Source of the DNA: Parvicella sp964387945
GTDB taxonomy: Bacteria; Bacteroidota; Bacteroidia; Flavobacteriales_D; Parvicellaceae
DNA length: 64,000 bases
Reading direction: 5' to 3'
NCBI GenBank assembly: GCA_964387945.1
Contig: CAYLYX010000002.1
Location: 1-64,000, forward strand
In this document: piece after piece, positions 35,426 through 43,936 of the stretch
Position numbering within the stretch: position 1 is the stretch's first letter
Layout of the letters: each line of letters opens with the position of its first letter
Notes under the pieces: generated by a model
Told to the model about the DNA's origin: nothing
The model's input: the letters and a program-made list of their open reading frames with translations, nothing else
The model's database searches: none
Program-made: the position numbers and the translations under genes

Positions 35426-36049
35426 GTGAAAAGTCTCTCTTTATACCTTCTTATATTCCTACCCACGGTTGTTTGGAGTCAGATTTCGCTTGAATTTGGA
35501 ATCAACTCAGTGATTTATAACAGGACCTCAAATAACGACCTTAATTCATTTAATAAAATTGATGACGTTCAACCAACTTATATCTGTTTTCTCATAAACC
35601 AGGCCTACGTTGCTGGAGGGGCAAATGACTCAGAAACGTGGAGGGCAACTGTTTCATACGCACAGATGATTCCATATCAAACAACCATTCAAGACAGTCT
35701 ATCAATGAAGCTCTCTGGCTTCTGTTTTAGGCAAGTTCATGAACTTTTTCTCTGGCAACCCTCAAAGAGCTTTTCCATATTAACCTCGATCGGAGCTTCC
35801 ATGGGGCGTTTAAAGCTTTGGGGAGACAAAAGCGCTAATCAAAAAAATCAGTTCTTTCGCCCTGAGGTCGGCATTCAACCTAGACTCCTAATTGGACGAA
35901 TTGCTTTCTCTTTAAACGCTTTCTATGGGTTAGACATTGGATCTGGAAAATGGAAAAAATCATGGTTTAATAAAACCTCGCAGGTTGACCTCCCAAGGTT
36001 CACACAAGGAGGTTTGGACCTAGGGTTCAGCTTAGGCTATGCATTTTAA
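35426..36049 (+). CDS. Secreted protein of unknown function, GTG start
   Basis: The frame is open from a TTG at 35399, but the GTG at 35426 directly precedes a compact signal peptide (KSLSLYLLIFLPTVVWSQ), so I take it as the start (207 residues). The mature part has beta-barrel-like strands (SLEFGINSVIYN, FSLNAFYGLDIGSGK, GGLDLGFSLGYAF), with an aromatic C-terminal residue. This suggests a small outer-membrane barrel. It is convergent with the small membrane protein gene, ends overlapping by 4 bp. No family recognised. Confidence 0.72.
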   Translation: MKSLSLYLLIFLPTVVWSQISLEFGINSVIYNRTSNNDLNSFNKIDDVQPTYICFLINQAYVAGGANDSETWRATVSYAQMIPYQTTIQDSLSMKLSGFCFRQVHELFLWQPSKSFSILTSIGASMGRLKLWGDKSANQKNQFFRPEVGIQPRLLIGRIAFSLNAFYGLDIGSGKWKKSWFNKTSQVDLPRFTQGGLDLGFSLGYAF

Positions 36050-36315
36050 ACATACGGATATGCCATAAGTGCTAGTCCATTCAAAACCAACAACCCAATG
36101 TAAAAGACATAATTCGTGGCAACTGTTCGCTCCGTCTTTCGGTTCAACAGCCATATGGTCAAGCTCAAAAGCAAACTAAGGCCGAGCAAAATAGGAACAG
36201 ACAAAACAAAAATCAGGCTAATGCCTCCTCCTCCGATGGGAACAAAGAGCTGCATAAGTGGTGTTACACAGCCTGCTAAAAGTAACATCAGTATTTTGAA
36301 GCGCCAACTTTTCAT
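36046..36315 (-). CDS. Small integral membrane protein, family not recognised
   Basis: 89 residues with three predicted membrane helices (about 7-23, 31-57, 68-86). Its ATG overlaps the acyltransferase stop by 4 bp, so it is translated from the same transcript and may act with it in the membrane (inference). No sequence motif suggests an activity. Confidence 0.72.
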   Translation of the reverse strand: MKSWRFKILMLLLAGCVTPLMQLFVPIGGGGISLIFVLSVPILLGLSLLLSLTIWLLNRKTERTVATNYVFYIGLLVLNGLALMAYPYV

Positions 36316-37598
36316 TGCACACAGCTTTCCAAACGGCTCATTACCTGCTGCTTATCCGAAATCAACTGGGCAACTTGACTTCTCTTCTTGTTAAACAACA
36401 CCATCAATTTCCATTGTGATTTCAACAAGTCAAACTGCTCGTAAAACCCATAGGTAATTAGTCCCGATAAAGGGATGCTCACCATATAGAGCATGGCAAT
36501 CCAAAAGTTTCCTGTCAATTCAAACATGCCCCAACCAAAAAGAGGGTAAAGTACTAACCCCAACACCATTCCTGCAGACATGGTAATAGGTCCTTGATAC
36601 TCGTATTCTTTGGAAATCTTTCTAGCGATAATCGGTGAAAGGTAGTAGATCAAAGCATTGTGTACAAAACCGTACAGCATCATTGGGATTCCCACCAATA
36701 AGGTCGTTAAAAAGATTGCTGTTTCCTTGAGTAGGCTATAATCTTCTTCAATCGACACTCCCGCTAGCCCCATCGCTTCTTTCTTTTTTACCACCTCATG
36801 AACCTTATCCAACAGTTCAGAAGATTCAAAATTCTCTTTCTTCATTTTTTGAATAACCTCTTTTACCTCCTCTACGTTCTGATCAAATGACATGTCTTTT
36901 CGGGCATTTTCTACCAATAAAAAATCCGCCACTTTTGTTTCGCTTCGTGTCTCTAAATTCAATGCCAGCGTGGTAAGCTGAGTGCCTATTTCCGCAATGA
37001 CTTGTCGTACGGTGTTTCTTTGATCAGCTACGTACTGACCTTCAAATTGCTTCATTTGGATCGGTTTTCCAACATTTACCAAGACATCTTTTCGGAACTG
37101 ATGCGGTGCTTCATAGGTTAAGCCAATCGGTACAATCTGGACTCCCAGATTGAAGTCATTTTGTTCCTCTGCTCCCAATGCTATTCTTGCCACACCTGTT
37201 TTCAAAGGTTTTAACGTACGATCAGTAACACTAATGCCTTCCGGGAAAATTAGCACAAGCCCTCCTTCCTCCAGATGCTCATAGCAAAACCTGAAGGTGT
37301 CTTGGTTTTTTGACATATCTCCGGGGTTATCTTGCGCACGATAAATTGGGATCATCTTAAATGCCTTAAATATGATCCGAATTAACTTGTTTTTGAACAT
37401 GGCTCCTTTCGCCAAAAAATGAACAGGTCGATCAGTGGCGACAGCTACTAGCAGTGGGTCGAGAAAGGTAACTGGGTGATTGGCCACCAAAATGGTAGGT
37501 CCTTTTTCCGGAATGTTGTCTACATTCTTCATGATCCTTCTTCTAAAGAAAAAGAACATCGTTAGTTTCACGAGTACTTTTAAAACCTTGTAAATCAT
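36312..37598 (-). CDS. Acyltransferase, PlsC/LPLAT family (C-terminal membrane helices)
   Basis: 428 residues. The acceptor-site motifs are NHPVTFLDPL (H-x5-D) near 40 and IFPEGIS near 130. The H-x5-D spacing differs from the classic H-x4-D of PlsC, but is shared with the second copy at 59215. A helical central region is followed by two to four C-terminal membrane helices (LLVGIPMMLYGFVHNAL, WIAMLYMVSIPLSG). Expected to acylate a glycerolipid or lysolipid at the inner membrane. It has a -7 element (TAAGTTTG) upstream and is followed by a small membrane protein overlapping its stop. Confidence 0.85.
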   Translation of the reverse strand: MIYKVLKVLVKLTMFFFFRRRIMKNVDNIPEKGPTILVANHPVTFLDPLLVAVATDRPVHFLAKGAMFKNKLIRIIFKAFKMIPIYRAQDNPGDMSKNQDTFRFCYEHLEEGGLVLIFPEGISVTDRTLKPLKTGVARIALGAEEQNDFNLGVQIVPIGLTYEAPHQFRKDVLVNVGKPIQMKQFEGQYVADQRNTVRQVIAEIGTQLTTLALNLETRSETKVADFLLVENARKDMSFDQNVEEVKEVIQKMKKENFESSELLDKVHEVVKKKEAMGLAGVSIEEDYSLLKETAIFLTTLLVGIPMMLYGFVHNALIYYLSPIIARKISKEYEYQGPITMSAGMVLGLVLYPLFGWGMFELTGNFWIAMLYMVSIPLSGLITYGFYEQFDLLKSQWKLMVLFNKKRSQVAQLISDKQQVMSRLESCVQ

Positions 37599-37617
37599 AA
37601 GTTCTTGTTTTATGATC

Positions 37618-37625
37618 CAAACTTA
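37618..37625 (-). promoter_or_regulatory. -7 element of the acyltransferase gene
   Basis: TAAGTTTG on the minus strand, full match to TAnnTTTG, 19 bp before the ATG at 37598. A TTG lies 25 bp further upstream, slightly longer than usual spacing. Confidence 0.5.
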
Positions 37626-37739
37626 CTGCCAACTGCGCTACCGGCAGAGGCAATTTTGCAGTTTTACGTACTTTTAATTGAGTGGGTTGTACCGAAAATT
37701 CCCTTTTAAGAAAACAATAAAGATTGATTTTTACGTGCT

Positions 37740-38342
37740 TTACTTGAGCAGATTAATTACACAACATGTACCCCACTCAGCGTGCGCATGAACACTCAAC
37801 CCAATAAATTTATTGGCTGGATCCATACACTGTCTGCGATGTCCCAAGCCTGTGATGTTATGGTCAATCAACATTTGCATGACAATGTCTTTACCATTTT
37901 CCATTCCGTACGAACAACATTCTCCGTACTTCTTATTTTTTGTGCAGTTAATTCTTTCATGACCTGTAGTGCCTGCATCTCCCATTTCAATGGCAAAGCA
38001 CTTGGCATGAAAAAACAGTGCCGTATCGGGCATCAGCACAGTCATGGGTGTTAACGTATCTAGAGTTGAATCCAAGGAAGCAATCCAGGGAGATCCTTTT
38101 AGGTAATCACCATATTTTTCTGTTCCTAAATAGCCTTTTAACTCCAATTCCTTAAACTTTTTCGGAAATAGGCGGGCGAGGTTAAGATACATCAATGCGT
38201 CTTTCTCAATAGGCGCGAAGTATTCACAAGAATCTCCCGTTTTTGCTTGCGCCATCTCCTCTGCTGTCCATTGAATACTCTGGTCTTGAGCAAACCCACA
38301 AACAAAAAGTGAGCAAAATGCGAATAGTATCAGTCCTTTCAT
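37740..38342 (-). CDS. CAP (SCP/PR-1) domain secreted protein
   Basis: The ATG at 38342 (200 residues) sits directly before a signal peptide (MKGLILFAFCSLFVCGFAQ). The frame is open for 54 more codons upstream, but that part overlaps the divergent gene. The CAP fold is indicated by LNLARLFPKKF, FHAKCFAIEMG, GTTGHERI and GLGHRRQCMDP, which supply the conserved His and Glu residues of the CAP cavity. Cysteines at several positions fit disulphides. The family has varied roles in secreted proteins, and none can be named here. It is divergent from the SUMF1-like gene at 38395, with only 52 bp between the starts. Confidence 0.87.
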   Translation of the reverse strand: MKGLILFAFCSLFVCGFAQDQSIQWTAEEMAQAKTGDSCEYFAPIEKDALMYLNLARLFPKKFKELELKGYLGTEKYGDYLKGSPWIASLDSTLDTLTPMTVLMPDTALFFHAKCFAIEMGDAGTTGHERINCTKNKKYGECCSYGMENGKDIVMQMLIDHNITGLGHRRQCMDPANKFIGLSVHAHAEWGTCCVINLLK

Positions 38343-38370
38343 TATCAATAATTTGCATTTAAAAATACAA

Positions 38371-38378
38371 TATCTTTG
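38371..38378 (+). promoter_or_regulatory. -7 element of the SUMF1-like gene
   Basis: TATCTTTG, full match to TAnnTTTG, 16 bp before the ATG at 38395. A TTTG at 38352-38355 is 15 bp upstream, closer than the usual spacing. Confidence 0.55.
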
Positions 38379-38394
38379 CCAAAAACTACAGGCT

Positions 38395-39258
38395 ATGAAG
38401 ATAATACTAACCACATTACTCCTCTCAACGGGGCTGCTCGCATTTTCGCAAAAGGAAGAAAAGAAGCCCTGGTTTACGGGTGTTATCGAATACGAAAATG
38501 ACATTCACATCGCTCATACGGAAGTTTCCTATGCTGACTGGTTTGCTTTCATTTATGACCAGTATGCTGATGCCAATCAAGATGACTTCAAGCATTTAGT
38601 TCCAACCACTCAAAAGTCGGAATCAAAAGCTTTGTGGAAGTACTTTAACAGAAACTGGAATGAAAATGGGAAGGTTAAACTAAAGGTAAACACCACTATT
38701 GTTACCTTTCATCTTTGGCTTACCAAAGAAGAAAAATCTGAATCTTCTAAGATCAAAAGGTACCTGCGACTTCCAATAACGGGCTTAAGTAGAGAGCAGG
38801 TTCAGGCCTATTTAACATGGATGAAGGAGATTCAAACTGAAATCTACTTGGCGGGTTACGAAGGTTATGAAATCGAAGTGGAATTACCTGGTGAGGATCT
38901 GTATAAGAAATTGATCTCAGAAACCAAACGAGAGGGCGCTGTGGGTGATAGTGTAAATGTAAAAGGTTGCCCCCTCTTTAATTTTTATATGATCAACGAT
39001 TGTCCTTCTACTGAAGAACGCATTAAGATTTATAACAGCCGGAATGGAGTTGTAGCCGCAGACGACTACTATCCAGATAATAATGGGTATTACAATATCC
39101 TTGGAAATGTTTCAGAAATGAGTTCTACTAATGGCGTAGCTTATGGTGGGAACTATACTCAATTTGCAAATGACATCTTATCGAATCCAAAAACGACTTA
39201 CAGCGAAGGTGACACTTTAGTTGGGTTCAGGTATATCATCCAACTGAAAAAGAAATAA
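38395..39258 (+). CDS. Divergent SUMF1/formylglycine-generating-enzyme-like secreted protein
   Basis: The ATG at 38395 (287 residues) precedes a signal peptide (to about 19, LLAFSQ). The C-terminal half has the SUMF1/FGE fold pattern: YNILGNVSEMSSTNGVAYGG and EGDTLVGFRYI correspond to the usual LGNVWEW and RGGS...GFR blocks, and HTEVSYADWFAF near the start to EVTNxxYxxF. The Trp of WEW is replaced, and I do not see a clear pair of active-site cysteines. It is therefore probably a non-catalytic fold member, as with GldJ/GldK-type proteins that have structural roles in T9SS and gliding. Function unknown. Confidence 0.72.
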   Translation: MKIILTTLLLSTGLLAFSQKEEKKPWFTGVIEYENDIHIAHTEVSYADWFAFIYDQYADANQDDFKHLVPTTQKSESKALWKYFNRNWNENGKVKLKVNTTIVTFHLWLTKEEKSESSKIKRYLRLPITGLSREQVQAYLTWMKEIQTEIYLAGYEGYEIEVELPGEDLYKKLISETKREGAVGDSVNVKGCPLFNFYMINDCPSTEERIKIYNSRNGVVAADDYYPDNNGYYNILGNVSEMSSTNGVAYGGNYTQFANDILSNPKTTYSEGDTLVGFRYIIQLKKK

Positions 39259-39269
39259 TCCTCAAGTCT

Positions 39270-40514
39270 CTACTTTATCAGCTTTATCGTTTGGGTCTGA
39301 TCTTTGGTGCGAACCGTTAGAATGCAATATCCATTGCTTTCAGGTAGTTGAACTTGCAAATTTGTTCCACTAAATTCTCCAGAAGAAACTAATTTCCCAA
39401 TTGCGTTGTACATTAAATAGCTTCCCGTTTGATAGGAACTAAACCGCAAGTTACAATGTTGGGCTGTTTGGCTAATCTGCTGAATCCAGCTCACTTCATT
39501 TACAGTGCTGGTAGACACTGAAATAACAACATCCGCTGTAGTAGTATCTGAAGTACATCCATCTGTCGCAATCAGCTCTACCGTATACGTTCCGTTAGAA
39601 GCAAAGGTGTTTACAGGCTCTTCTACCGTCTCCGTATTCCCATCTCCAAAGTCCCACAAAAAGTCGGTTGCGTTATTTCCTGTATAATCAAATGACACCT
39701 CAAAATCAGCAATAGAACTTGTAAATGCGGCAGTGACATTTCTAACTCCAAAATTCCAATTCTCCATGCTGTCGATTACAATCATTTCTGCAGCCGTTTG
39801 TAAGATCAAGGCATCCGCAGCACTTAACGTAGAGGTAAACGTAGCGCCAACAGGTGATTTCTTGAAAATAGAAGAATAATGTACGCAAGCCGCTAGGTAA
39901 CTGCCATAAATGCTGGGGTGACTTCCATCAGCGCTATAGAGGTCGATCGTAGGGTGATTATCTCTAATATACTTCCAGGCAGCTCCCACAGGTGAAACCT
40001 CTGCCTCATTATCCACACCCATTTCGAGATAACTCTCTCTGAGTCTTGCCTGCATCCCATCATAAGTACAAATTGGTGGATAAGCAGCACAATTAGATTG
40101 ATCTCCGTTTTCTCTTCCCCAAGTCATGTAAAATAGTGGCACTGCGCAAGGATCTGCAGCAATAATGGAATCCACTAATTCTTCTGCATACGGGTAAGTT
40201 TGAGAGGACACCTGTGCAGGCGAAAAACTGGGTTCCTGACTTTGAGCTTGCAAGATTACATAATCCCAACCTCCTTGACCAATCTTATTTAAGGTAGTTG
40301 CATTTCCTGTGTGCACGTTAAAAGTTGCACCCCCTGGGGTATTCGAATCCACGGTTAGGTTGTCTCCCAGTGAAGTGGCAAGGTTTTGGGTTAATGTTGG
40401 TAGGCTGTTTACGCCTGTATAGCTGTTTCCAATAAAGAGCACATTCTTTGTTGCTTGTCCGTACAGAGTACAGGAGCCAATAAGAAGCAGAAAGCCGGTT
40501 GCCAGTTTTTTCAT
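39270..40514 (-). CDS. SGNH-hydrolase-like protein with PKD domain and T9SS type A sorting domain
   Basis: The ATG at 40514 (414 residues) precedes the signal peptide (MKKLATGFLLLIGSCTLYGQ); a TTG three codons upstream is less likely. Residues 25-215 have an SGNH fold: the nucleophile box GNSYT (S31) and the catalytic pair D196 and H199 (DGSHPS). A Trp-Gly-Gly-Gly region near 80-83 is in the family style. A PKD domain follows at about 262-330 (FLWDFGDGNTE), then a T9SS sorting domain (ending TIKLIK). Expected to be exported to the surface or medium and to hydrolyse an ester, possibly a carbohydrate or lipid ester (inference). Confidence 0.87.
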   Translation of the reverse strand: MKKLATGFLLLIGSCTLYGQATKNVLFIGNSYTGVNSLPTLTQNLATSLGDNLTVDSNTPGGATFNVHTGNATTLNKIGQGGWDYVILQAQSQEPSFSPAQVSSQTYPYAEELVDSIIAADPCAVPLFYMTWGRENGDQSNCAAYPPICTYDGMQARLRESYLEMGVDNEAEVSPVGAAWKYIRDNHPTIDLYSADGSHPSIYGSYLAACVHYSSIFKKSPVGATFTSTLSAADALILQTAAEMIVIDSMENWNFGVRNVTAAFTSSIADFEVSFDYTGNNATDFLWDFGDGNTETVEEPVNTFASNGTYTVELIATDGCTSDTTTADVVISVSTSTVNEVSWIQQISQTAQHCNLRFSSYQTGSYLMYNAIGKLVSSGEFSGTNLQVQLPESNGYCILTVRTKDQTQTIKLIK

Positions 40515-40597
40515 TTCTATCAATTTAAAAAGTAAACGAGTAGGTCATTTGAACGTTGCTTTAATCATTTGTGTAATTATTGGATTCCTAAAAATGA

Positions 40598-40632
40598 TTT
40601 GTGAATGAAATAGCTTGGATTATGTATCTTTG
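40598..40632 (+). promoter_or_regulatory. Promoter of rbfA
   Basis: TTTG (40598-40601), 23-bp spacer, TATCTTTG (40625-40632). Both elements match the Bacteroidota consensus. The ATG follows after 6 bp, so the mRNA should be nearly leaderless. Confidence 0.6.
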
Positions 40633-40638
40633 CCGACT

Positions 40639-40977
40639 ATGGCACGAATCAGACAGGAAAAAATAGCCGGTTTATTGCAGAAAGAACTCAGCCTTATCTT
40701 TCAAAAGGAGGCTAGGACGTTATGTCAAGGAGCAATGGTAACCGTCACAACCGTTAGGGTTTCTCCGGATTTGTCTATGGCAAAGGCTTACCTGAGTATT
40801 TTTGCAGGACCAGACAAGCATGAAGTGATCAAGAACATTCAGGAGAATACGAAAGCTATTCGTTACGAAGTAAGTCAGCAAGTAAAAAACCAACTTAGAA
40901 AGACTCCAGACTTTGTCTTTTATTTGGACGACTCCTTGGATTATGCTGAAGAGATTGACAAGTTACTTAAAGATTAA
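40639..40977 (+). CDS. rbfA: Ribosome-binding factor A
   Basis: The ATG at 40639 (112 residues) is set by the family start MARIRQEKIAGLLQ; an upstream TTG at 40615 would lie within the promoter. The KH-like fold is full length, with the expected DLSMAKAYLSIF and RYEVSQQVKNQLRKTPDFVFYLDDS. It assists 30S maturation and 16S 5'-end processing in the cytoplasm. It is 5 bp from the methyltransferase gene and probably co-transcribed with it. Confidence 0.96.
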   Translation: MARIRQEKIAGLLQKELSLIFQKEARTLCQGAMVTVTTVRVSPDLSMAKAYLSIFAGPDKHEVIKNIQENTKAIRYEVSQQVKNQLRKTPDFVFYLDDSLDYAEEIDKLLKD

Positions 40978-40982
40978 TTGAA

Positions 40983-41756
40983 ATGTTTAAAAAAATCTAT
41001 AAGTTCTTACTTCGTGCGATACCTCGACCTTGGCTAATCAGGCTGAGTTACGTGTTTAGGGTTTTTGCTCCCATCATTTACAAGGGAAATAACGTAGAGT
41101 GCCCCGTATGTGAAAAGAAGTTCAGAAAGTTCTTGTCTTATGGAAGTAAGGTTGCACACAGAGATAACGTATTATGTCCGTATGACCTGACATTGGAGAG
41201 GCATCGTTTGATGTGGCTCTATTTGAAGAATAAATCCAACTTTTTTACGGATGAACTGAATGTGATGCATATCGCTCCTGAGCAGTGCTTCTTGGATTTA
41301 TTCAAAAAGCAGAAGAACATTTCATACACAACGGGTGATCTTGAATCGCCTATAGCCGACTTGCACTTTGACCTTCACAACATTCCGCTTGAGAATGACC
41401 AATACGATGTAATCTTCTGTAACCACGTGTTGGAGCACGTTGAAGACGACCACCAATGTATGACGGAACTCTATCGCATTATGAAACCTGGTGGATGGGG
41501 AATTTTTCAGGTTCCGATAGACTACAGTCGTTCAGAAACTTATGAAGACCCAAGCATTACCTCACCAGAGGAACGAGAAAAGCATTTTTGGCAGTACGAC
41601 CATGTACGTCTTTACGGGTTGGACTACCCAGACAAATTAAGAGCAGCTGGTTTTGAAGTAGAACCCTATAATTACCGAGAGGAGTTTCCAAAAGAACAAT
41701 ACGAACGGATGCGGTTAGACCCTGCCGAATTGATTTATGTGGTTAGAAAAAAATAA
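40983..41756 (+). CDS. Class I SAM-dependent methyltransferase with N-terminal Cys (zinc-ribbon-like) segment
   Basis: 257 residues. The SAM-binding part has NVMHIAPEQCFLDLF as motif I (degenerate), DLHNIPLENDQYDVIFCNHVLEHVEDD as motifs post-I and II, and ELYRIMKPGGWGIFQVP as motif III. This is the Methyltransf_11/23 type. Residues of about 40-70 hold CPVCEKKF...VLCPYD, a likely zinc ribbon. The protein begins with a hydrophobic, basic helix. The family is often annotated as an SAM methyltransferase with a Zn ribbon near glycan or lipid genes; the substrate is unknown. It follows rbfA by 5 bp. Confidence 0.87.
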   Translation: MFKKIYKFLLRAIPRPWLIRLSYVFRVFAPIIYKGNNVECPVCEKKFRKFLSYGSKVAHRDNVLCPYDLTLERHRLMWLYLKNKSNFFTDELNVMHIAPEQCFLDLFKKQKNISYTTGDLESPIADLHFDLHNIPLENDQYDVIFCNHVLEHVEDDHQCMTELYRIMKPGGWGIFQVPIDYSRSETYEDPSITSPEEREKHFWQYDHVRLYGLDYPDKLRAAGFEVEPYNYREEFPKEQYERMRLDPAELIYVVRKK

Positions 41757-41757
41757 C

Positions 41758-42198
41758 TTATTTTTTAACTACTAACGTTTTGGACAAGCTATCGTGCCAT
41801 CCAATAGCTTTCTCTCCGAGAAAAGAAAATGCCTCAAAGGGAATTAATCTGGCAAATGATCTGCCCACGATTTGTCCAAAAGTAGGTTTTCCGCCATCTG
41901 CAGATATTACTTCTGTTCCTGTTACCATTTTACCAACAGTCTTTCCGAAAGACGCTTCCATAACAATATAGTACGCTACATAAAGGAGATAGTTAAGAAT
42001 AAGATTGTTAATGGTTTCGTCCAGCGATCTTGCTTGCCCAAGAATACCTCCATACATGAGATAATTCAACAACGAAGAGACCAGTACACCAAACACGATT
42101 TGATCGATGATCAGGTTTCCAAACCTTGTTCCTCCACTCGCAACATTATTCGTATAATCAACCTGTTCCTCGTCAAAATCTAACAAATCATCATTCAT
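41758..42198 (-). CDS. RDD family membrane protein
   Basis: 146 residues. The RDD pattern is seen: GTRFGNLIIDQIVFG at the first helix and FGKTVGKMVTGTEVISADG, RSFARLIPFEAF at the ends. Three membrane helices are predicted. The family is widespread and of mostly unknown function; some members are linked to sodium/proton exchange. It is convergent with the methyltransferase gene, with stops only two bases apart. Confidence 0.88.
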   Translation of the reverse strand: MNDDLLDFDEEQVDYTNNVASGGTRFGNLIIDQIVFGVLVSSLLNYLMYGGILGQARSLDETINNLILNYLLYVAYYIVMEASFGKTVGKMVTGTEVISADGGKPTFGQIVGRSFARLIPFEAFSFLGEKAIGWHDSLSKTLVVKK

Positions 42199-42252
42199 TT
42201 TCCTTCTTTTTAATTATTCTTGTGGAAAGATAGTAATTCTAATAATTCACTA

Positions 42253-42681
42253 ATGTCTCAAACGCCCTATAAATTCGATTGTAAGTCCATTGAAGACTTG
42301 AACCCAGTTGTGTCTGTCTTGATGCGGTTAGTGTCTAAGAATGCCGTCTTTGCTTTTGATGGTGAGATGGGTGCAGGAAAAACAACTTTGATTGGGCTAC
42401 TATGCAAAGCGATGGGAATTGAGGACGCTTCAAGTCCAACCTACGCCATTGTCAATACCTACTCTTCTGAGCAATATGGTGACGTATATCACTTTGACTT
42501 CTATCGCTTAAGAGACGAGCAAGAAGCACTGGAAAGCGGTTTGGACGAGCTATTGGACAGTGGAAATATTTGTTTTTTGGAATGGGCCGAACGAATTTCG
42601 AAACTTTTACCCCCAACTTACGTAAAGGTAGGAATCAAACAGGACGGTGCCATCAGAAATATTGATATCACTGTCATTTGA
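42253..42681 (+). CDS. tsaE: tRNA threonylcarbamoyladenosine biosynthesis ATPase TsaE
   Basis: The ATG at 42253 (142 residues) is preferred to an upstream TTG at 42220. Walker A GEMGAGKTTLIG near 40, SSPTYAIVNTY, HFDFYRL and a C-terminal LEWAERI region are the standard TsaE set. It works with TsaB and TsaD to make t6A at position 37 of ANN-decoding tRNAs in the cytoplasm. A 7/8 -7 match (TATTCTTG) lies at 42215-42222. The alanine dehydrogenase gene follows after 34 bp. Confidence 0.95.
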   Translation: MSQTPYKFDCKSIEDLNPVVSVLMRLVSKNAVFAFDGEMGAGKTTLIGLLCKAMGIEDASSPTYAIVNTYSSEQYGDVYHFDFYRLRDEQEALESGLDELLDSGNICFLEWAERISKLLPPTYVKVGIKQDGAIRNIDITVI

Positions 42682-42715
42682 TTAACCTTTTGAATAACCT
42701 AGAGAACCTAACCAC

Positions 42716-43936
42716 ATGATGTCATCAGGAGATGCGTTGAAGTCCCTTGCTCACGAGGCGGCTATGCTTCCTCAGGAAGAAATGCTGGAAATCAGTAGAA
42801 AAAAGCAAAGTTTATTTATTGGTATTCCTCGAGAGACTGAATTTCAAGAACACCGAGTAGCATTGGTGCCACAAGCCGTTGCCTTACTAGTTGCAAATGG
42901 TCATCGGGTAATTGTAGAGACTAATGCCGGAAAAGGAGCCTATTTTACAGACCGAAATTATAGTGAAGCAGGTGCTGAAATTGCCTTTTCGCACGAAAAA
43001 GTCTATGAAGCCGATATCATTCTTAAAGTAACGCCTCCTTCTAAAAAGGAGATTGAGTTAATGAAACATAAGCAAACGTTGTTTTCTGCCTTACAACTCA
43101 CGGTTCAGCCAGAAGACACCTTGCGAGAATTAATGAACAAGAAGGTAACTGCCATTGCTTGGGATTACATCAAAGATGAGCACGGTGTTTACCCCATCAT
43201 CCGATCGATGGGTGAGATTGCAGGAAATGCTAGTGTTTTAATCGCTGCAGAGTTGTTGAGTAATGTGAATGGTGGTAAAGGAATGATCATGGGTGGTGTT
43301 GCCGGGATTCCACCTACAGAGGTTGTTATTTTAGGGGCTGGAACTGTTGGCTCATTTGCTGCTCGAAACGCCTTAGCGTTAGGTGCCAGCGTAAAAGTAT
43401 TTGATAACTCCGTTGCCAAGTTGAGGCGACTTCAAAACGATCTTGGATCTCGAATTTTCACCTCTGTGATTCAGCCCAAAGTGCTATCTAAGAGTTTGAT
43501 GCGAGCCGATGTTGCCATTGGTGCCATAAGAGCTCCACATGGGAGAACGCCATGTGTAGTTTCTCAGGAAATGGTAGAGAACATGAAAGAAGGTGCCGTA
43601 ATAGTAGATGTAAGTATCGACCAGGGTGGATGTTTTGAAACTTCTAAAGTGACTACTCACGAACACCCTACATTCGTCAGAGATGGTGTTATCCACTATT
43701 GCGTACCTAACATTGCTTCACGTGTAGCACGAACAGCCAGTTATGCATTAAGTAATATTTTCGCTCCACAGGTACTTGAAATTGCTGATGGAGGTGGGAT
43801 AGAACGGCTAATTCGAAGCCAACGAGGTTTTCGACACGGTGTTTACATTTATAACGGAACACTTACCTCAAGCTTCCTAGGAGAGTCGTTTAATCTTCCT
43901 TATAAGGATTTAGACCTGTTGATTACAGCCTTCTAA
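42716..43936 (+). CDS. ald: Alanine dehydrogenase (AlaDH/PNT family)
   Basis: 406 residues. The N-terminal part has IGIPRETEFQEHRVALVP. The NAD-binding core is VVILGAGTVGSFAARNALALG near 200, and VDVSIDQGGCFETS matches the AlaDH/PNT signature region. It runs about 30 residues longer at the N-terminus than Bacillus Ald, an extension I see as normal for Bacteroidota. It makes pyruvate and ammonium from alanine with NAD, or the reverse. The start could also be the second ATG at 42719. Convergent with the GLPGLI gene; the genes abut without a gap. Confidence 0.92.
   Translation: MMSSGDALKSLAHEAAMLPQEEMLEISRKKQSLFIGIPRETEFQEHRVALVPQAVALLVANGHRVIVETNAGKGAYFTDRNYSEAGAEIAFSHEKVYEADIILKVTPPSKKEIELMKHKQTLFSALQLTVQPEDTLRELMNKKVTAIAWDYIKDEHGVYPIIRSMGEIAGNASVLIAAELLSNVNGGKGMIMGGVAGIPPTEVVILGAGTVGSFAARNALALGASVKVFDNSVAKLRRLQNDLGSRIFTSVIQPKVLSKSLMRADVAIGAIRAPHGRTPCVVSQEMVENMKEGAVIVDVSIDQGGCFETSKVTTHEHPTFVRDGVIHYCVPNIASRVARTASYALSNIFAPQVLEIADGGGIERLIRSQRGFRHGVYIYNGTLTSSFLGESFNLPYKDLDLLITAF

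Noticed and set aside
38343..38504. 54-codon N-terminal extension of the CAP protein
   Set aside because: It would overlap the divergent gene and bury the signal peptide inside the protein.
40615..40638. TTG start for rbfA, 8 codons upstream of the ATG
   Set aside because: It would place the start inside the promoter element TATCTTTG. The family start matches the ATG at 40639.
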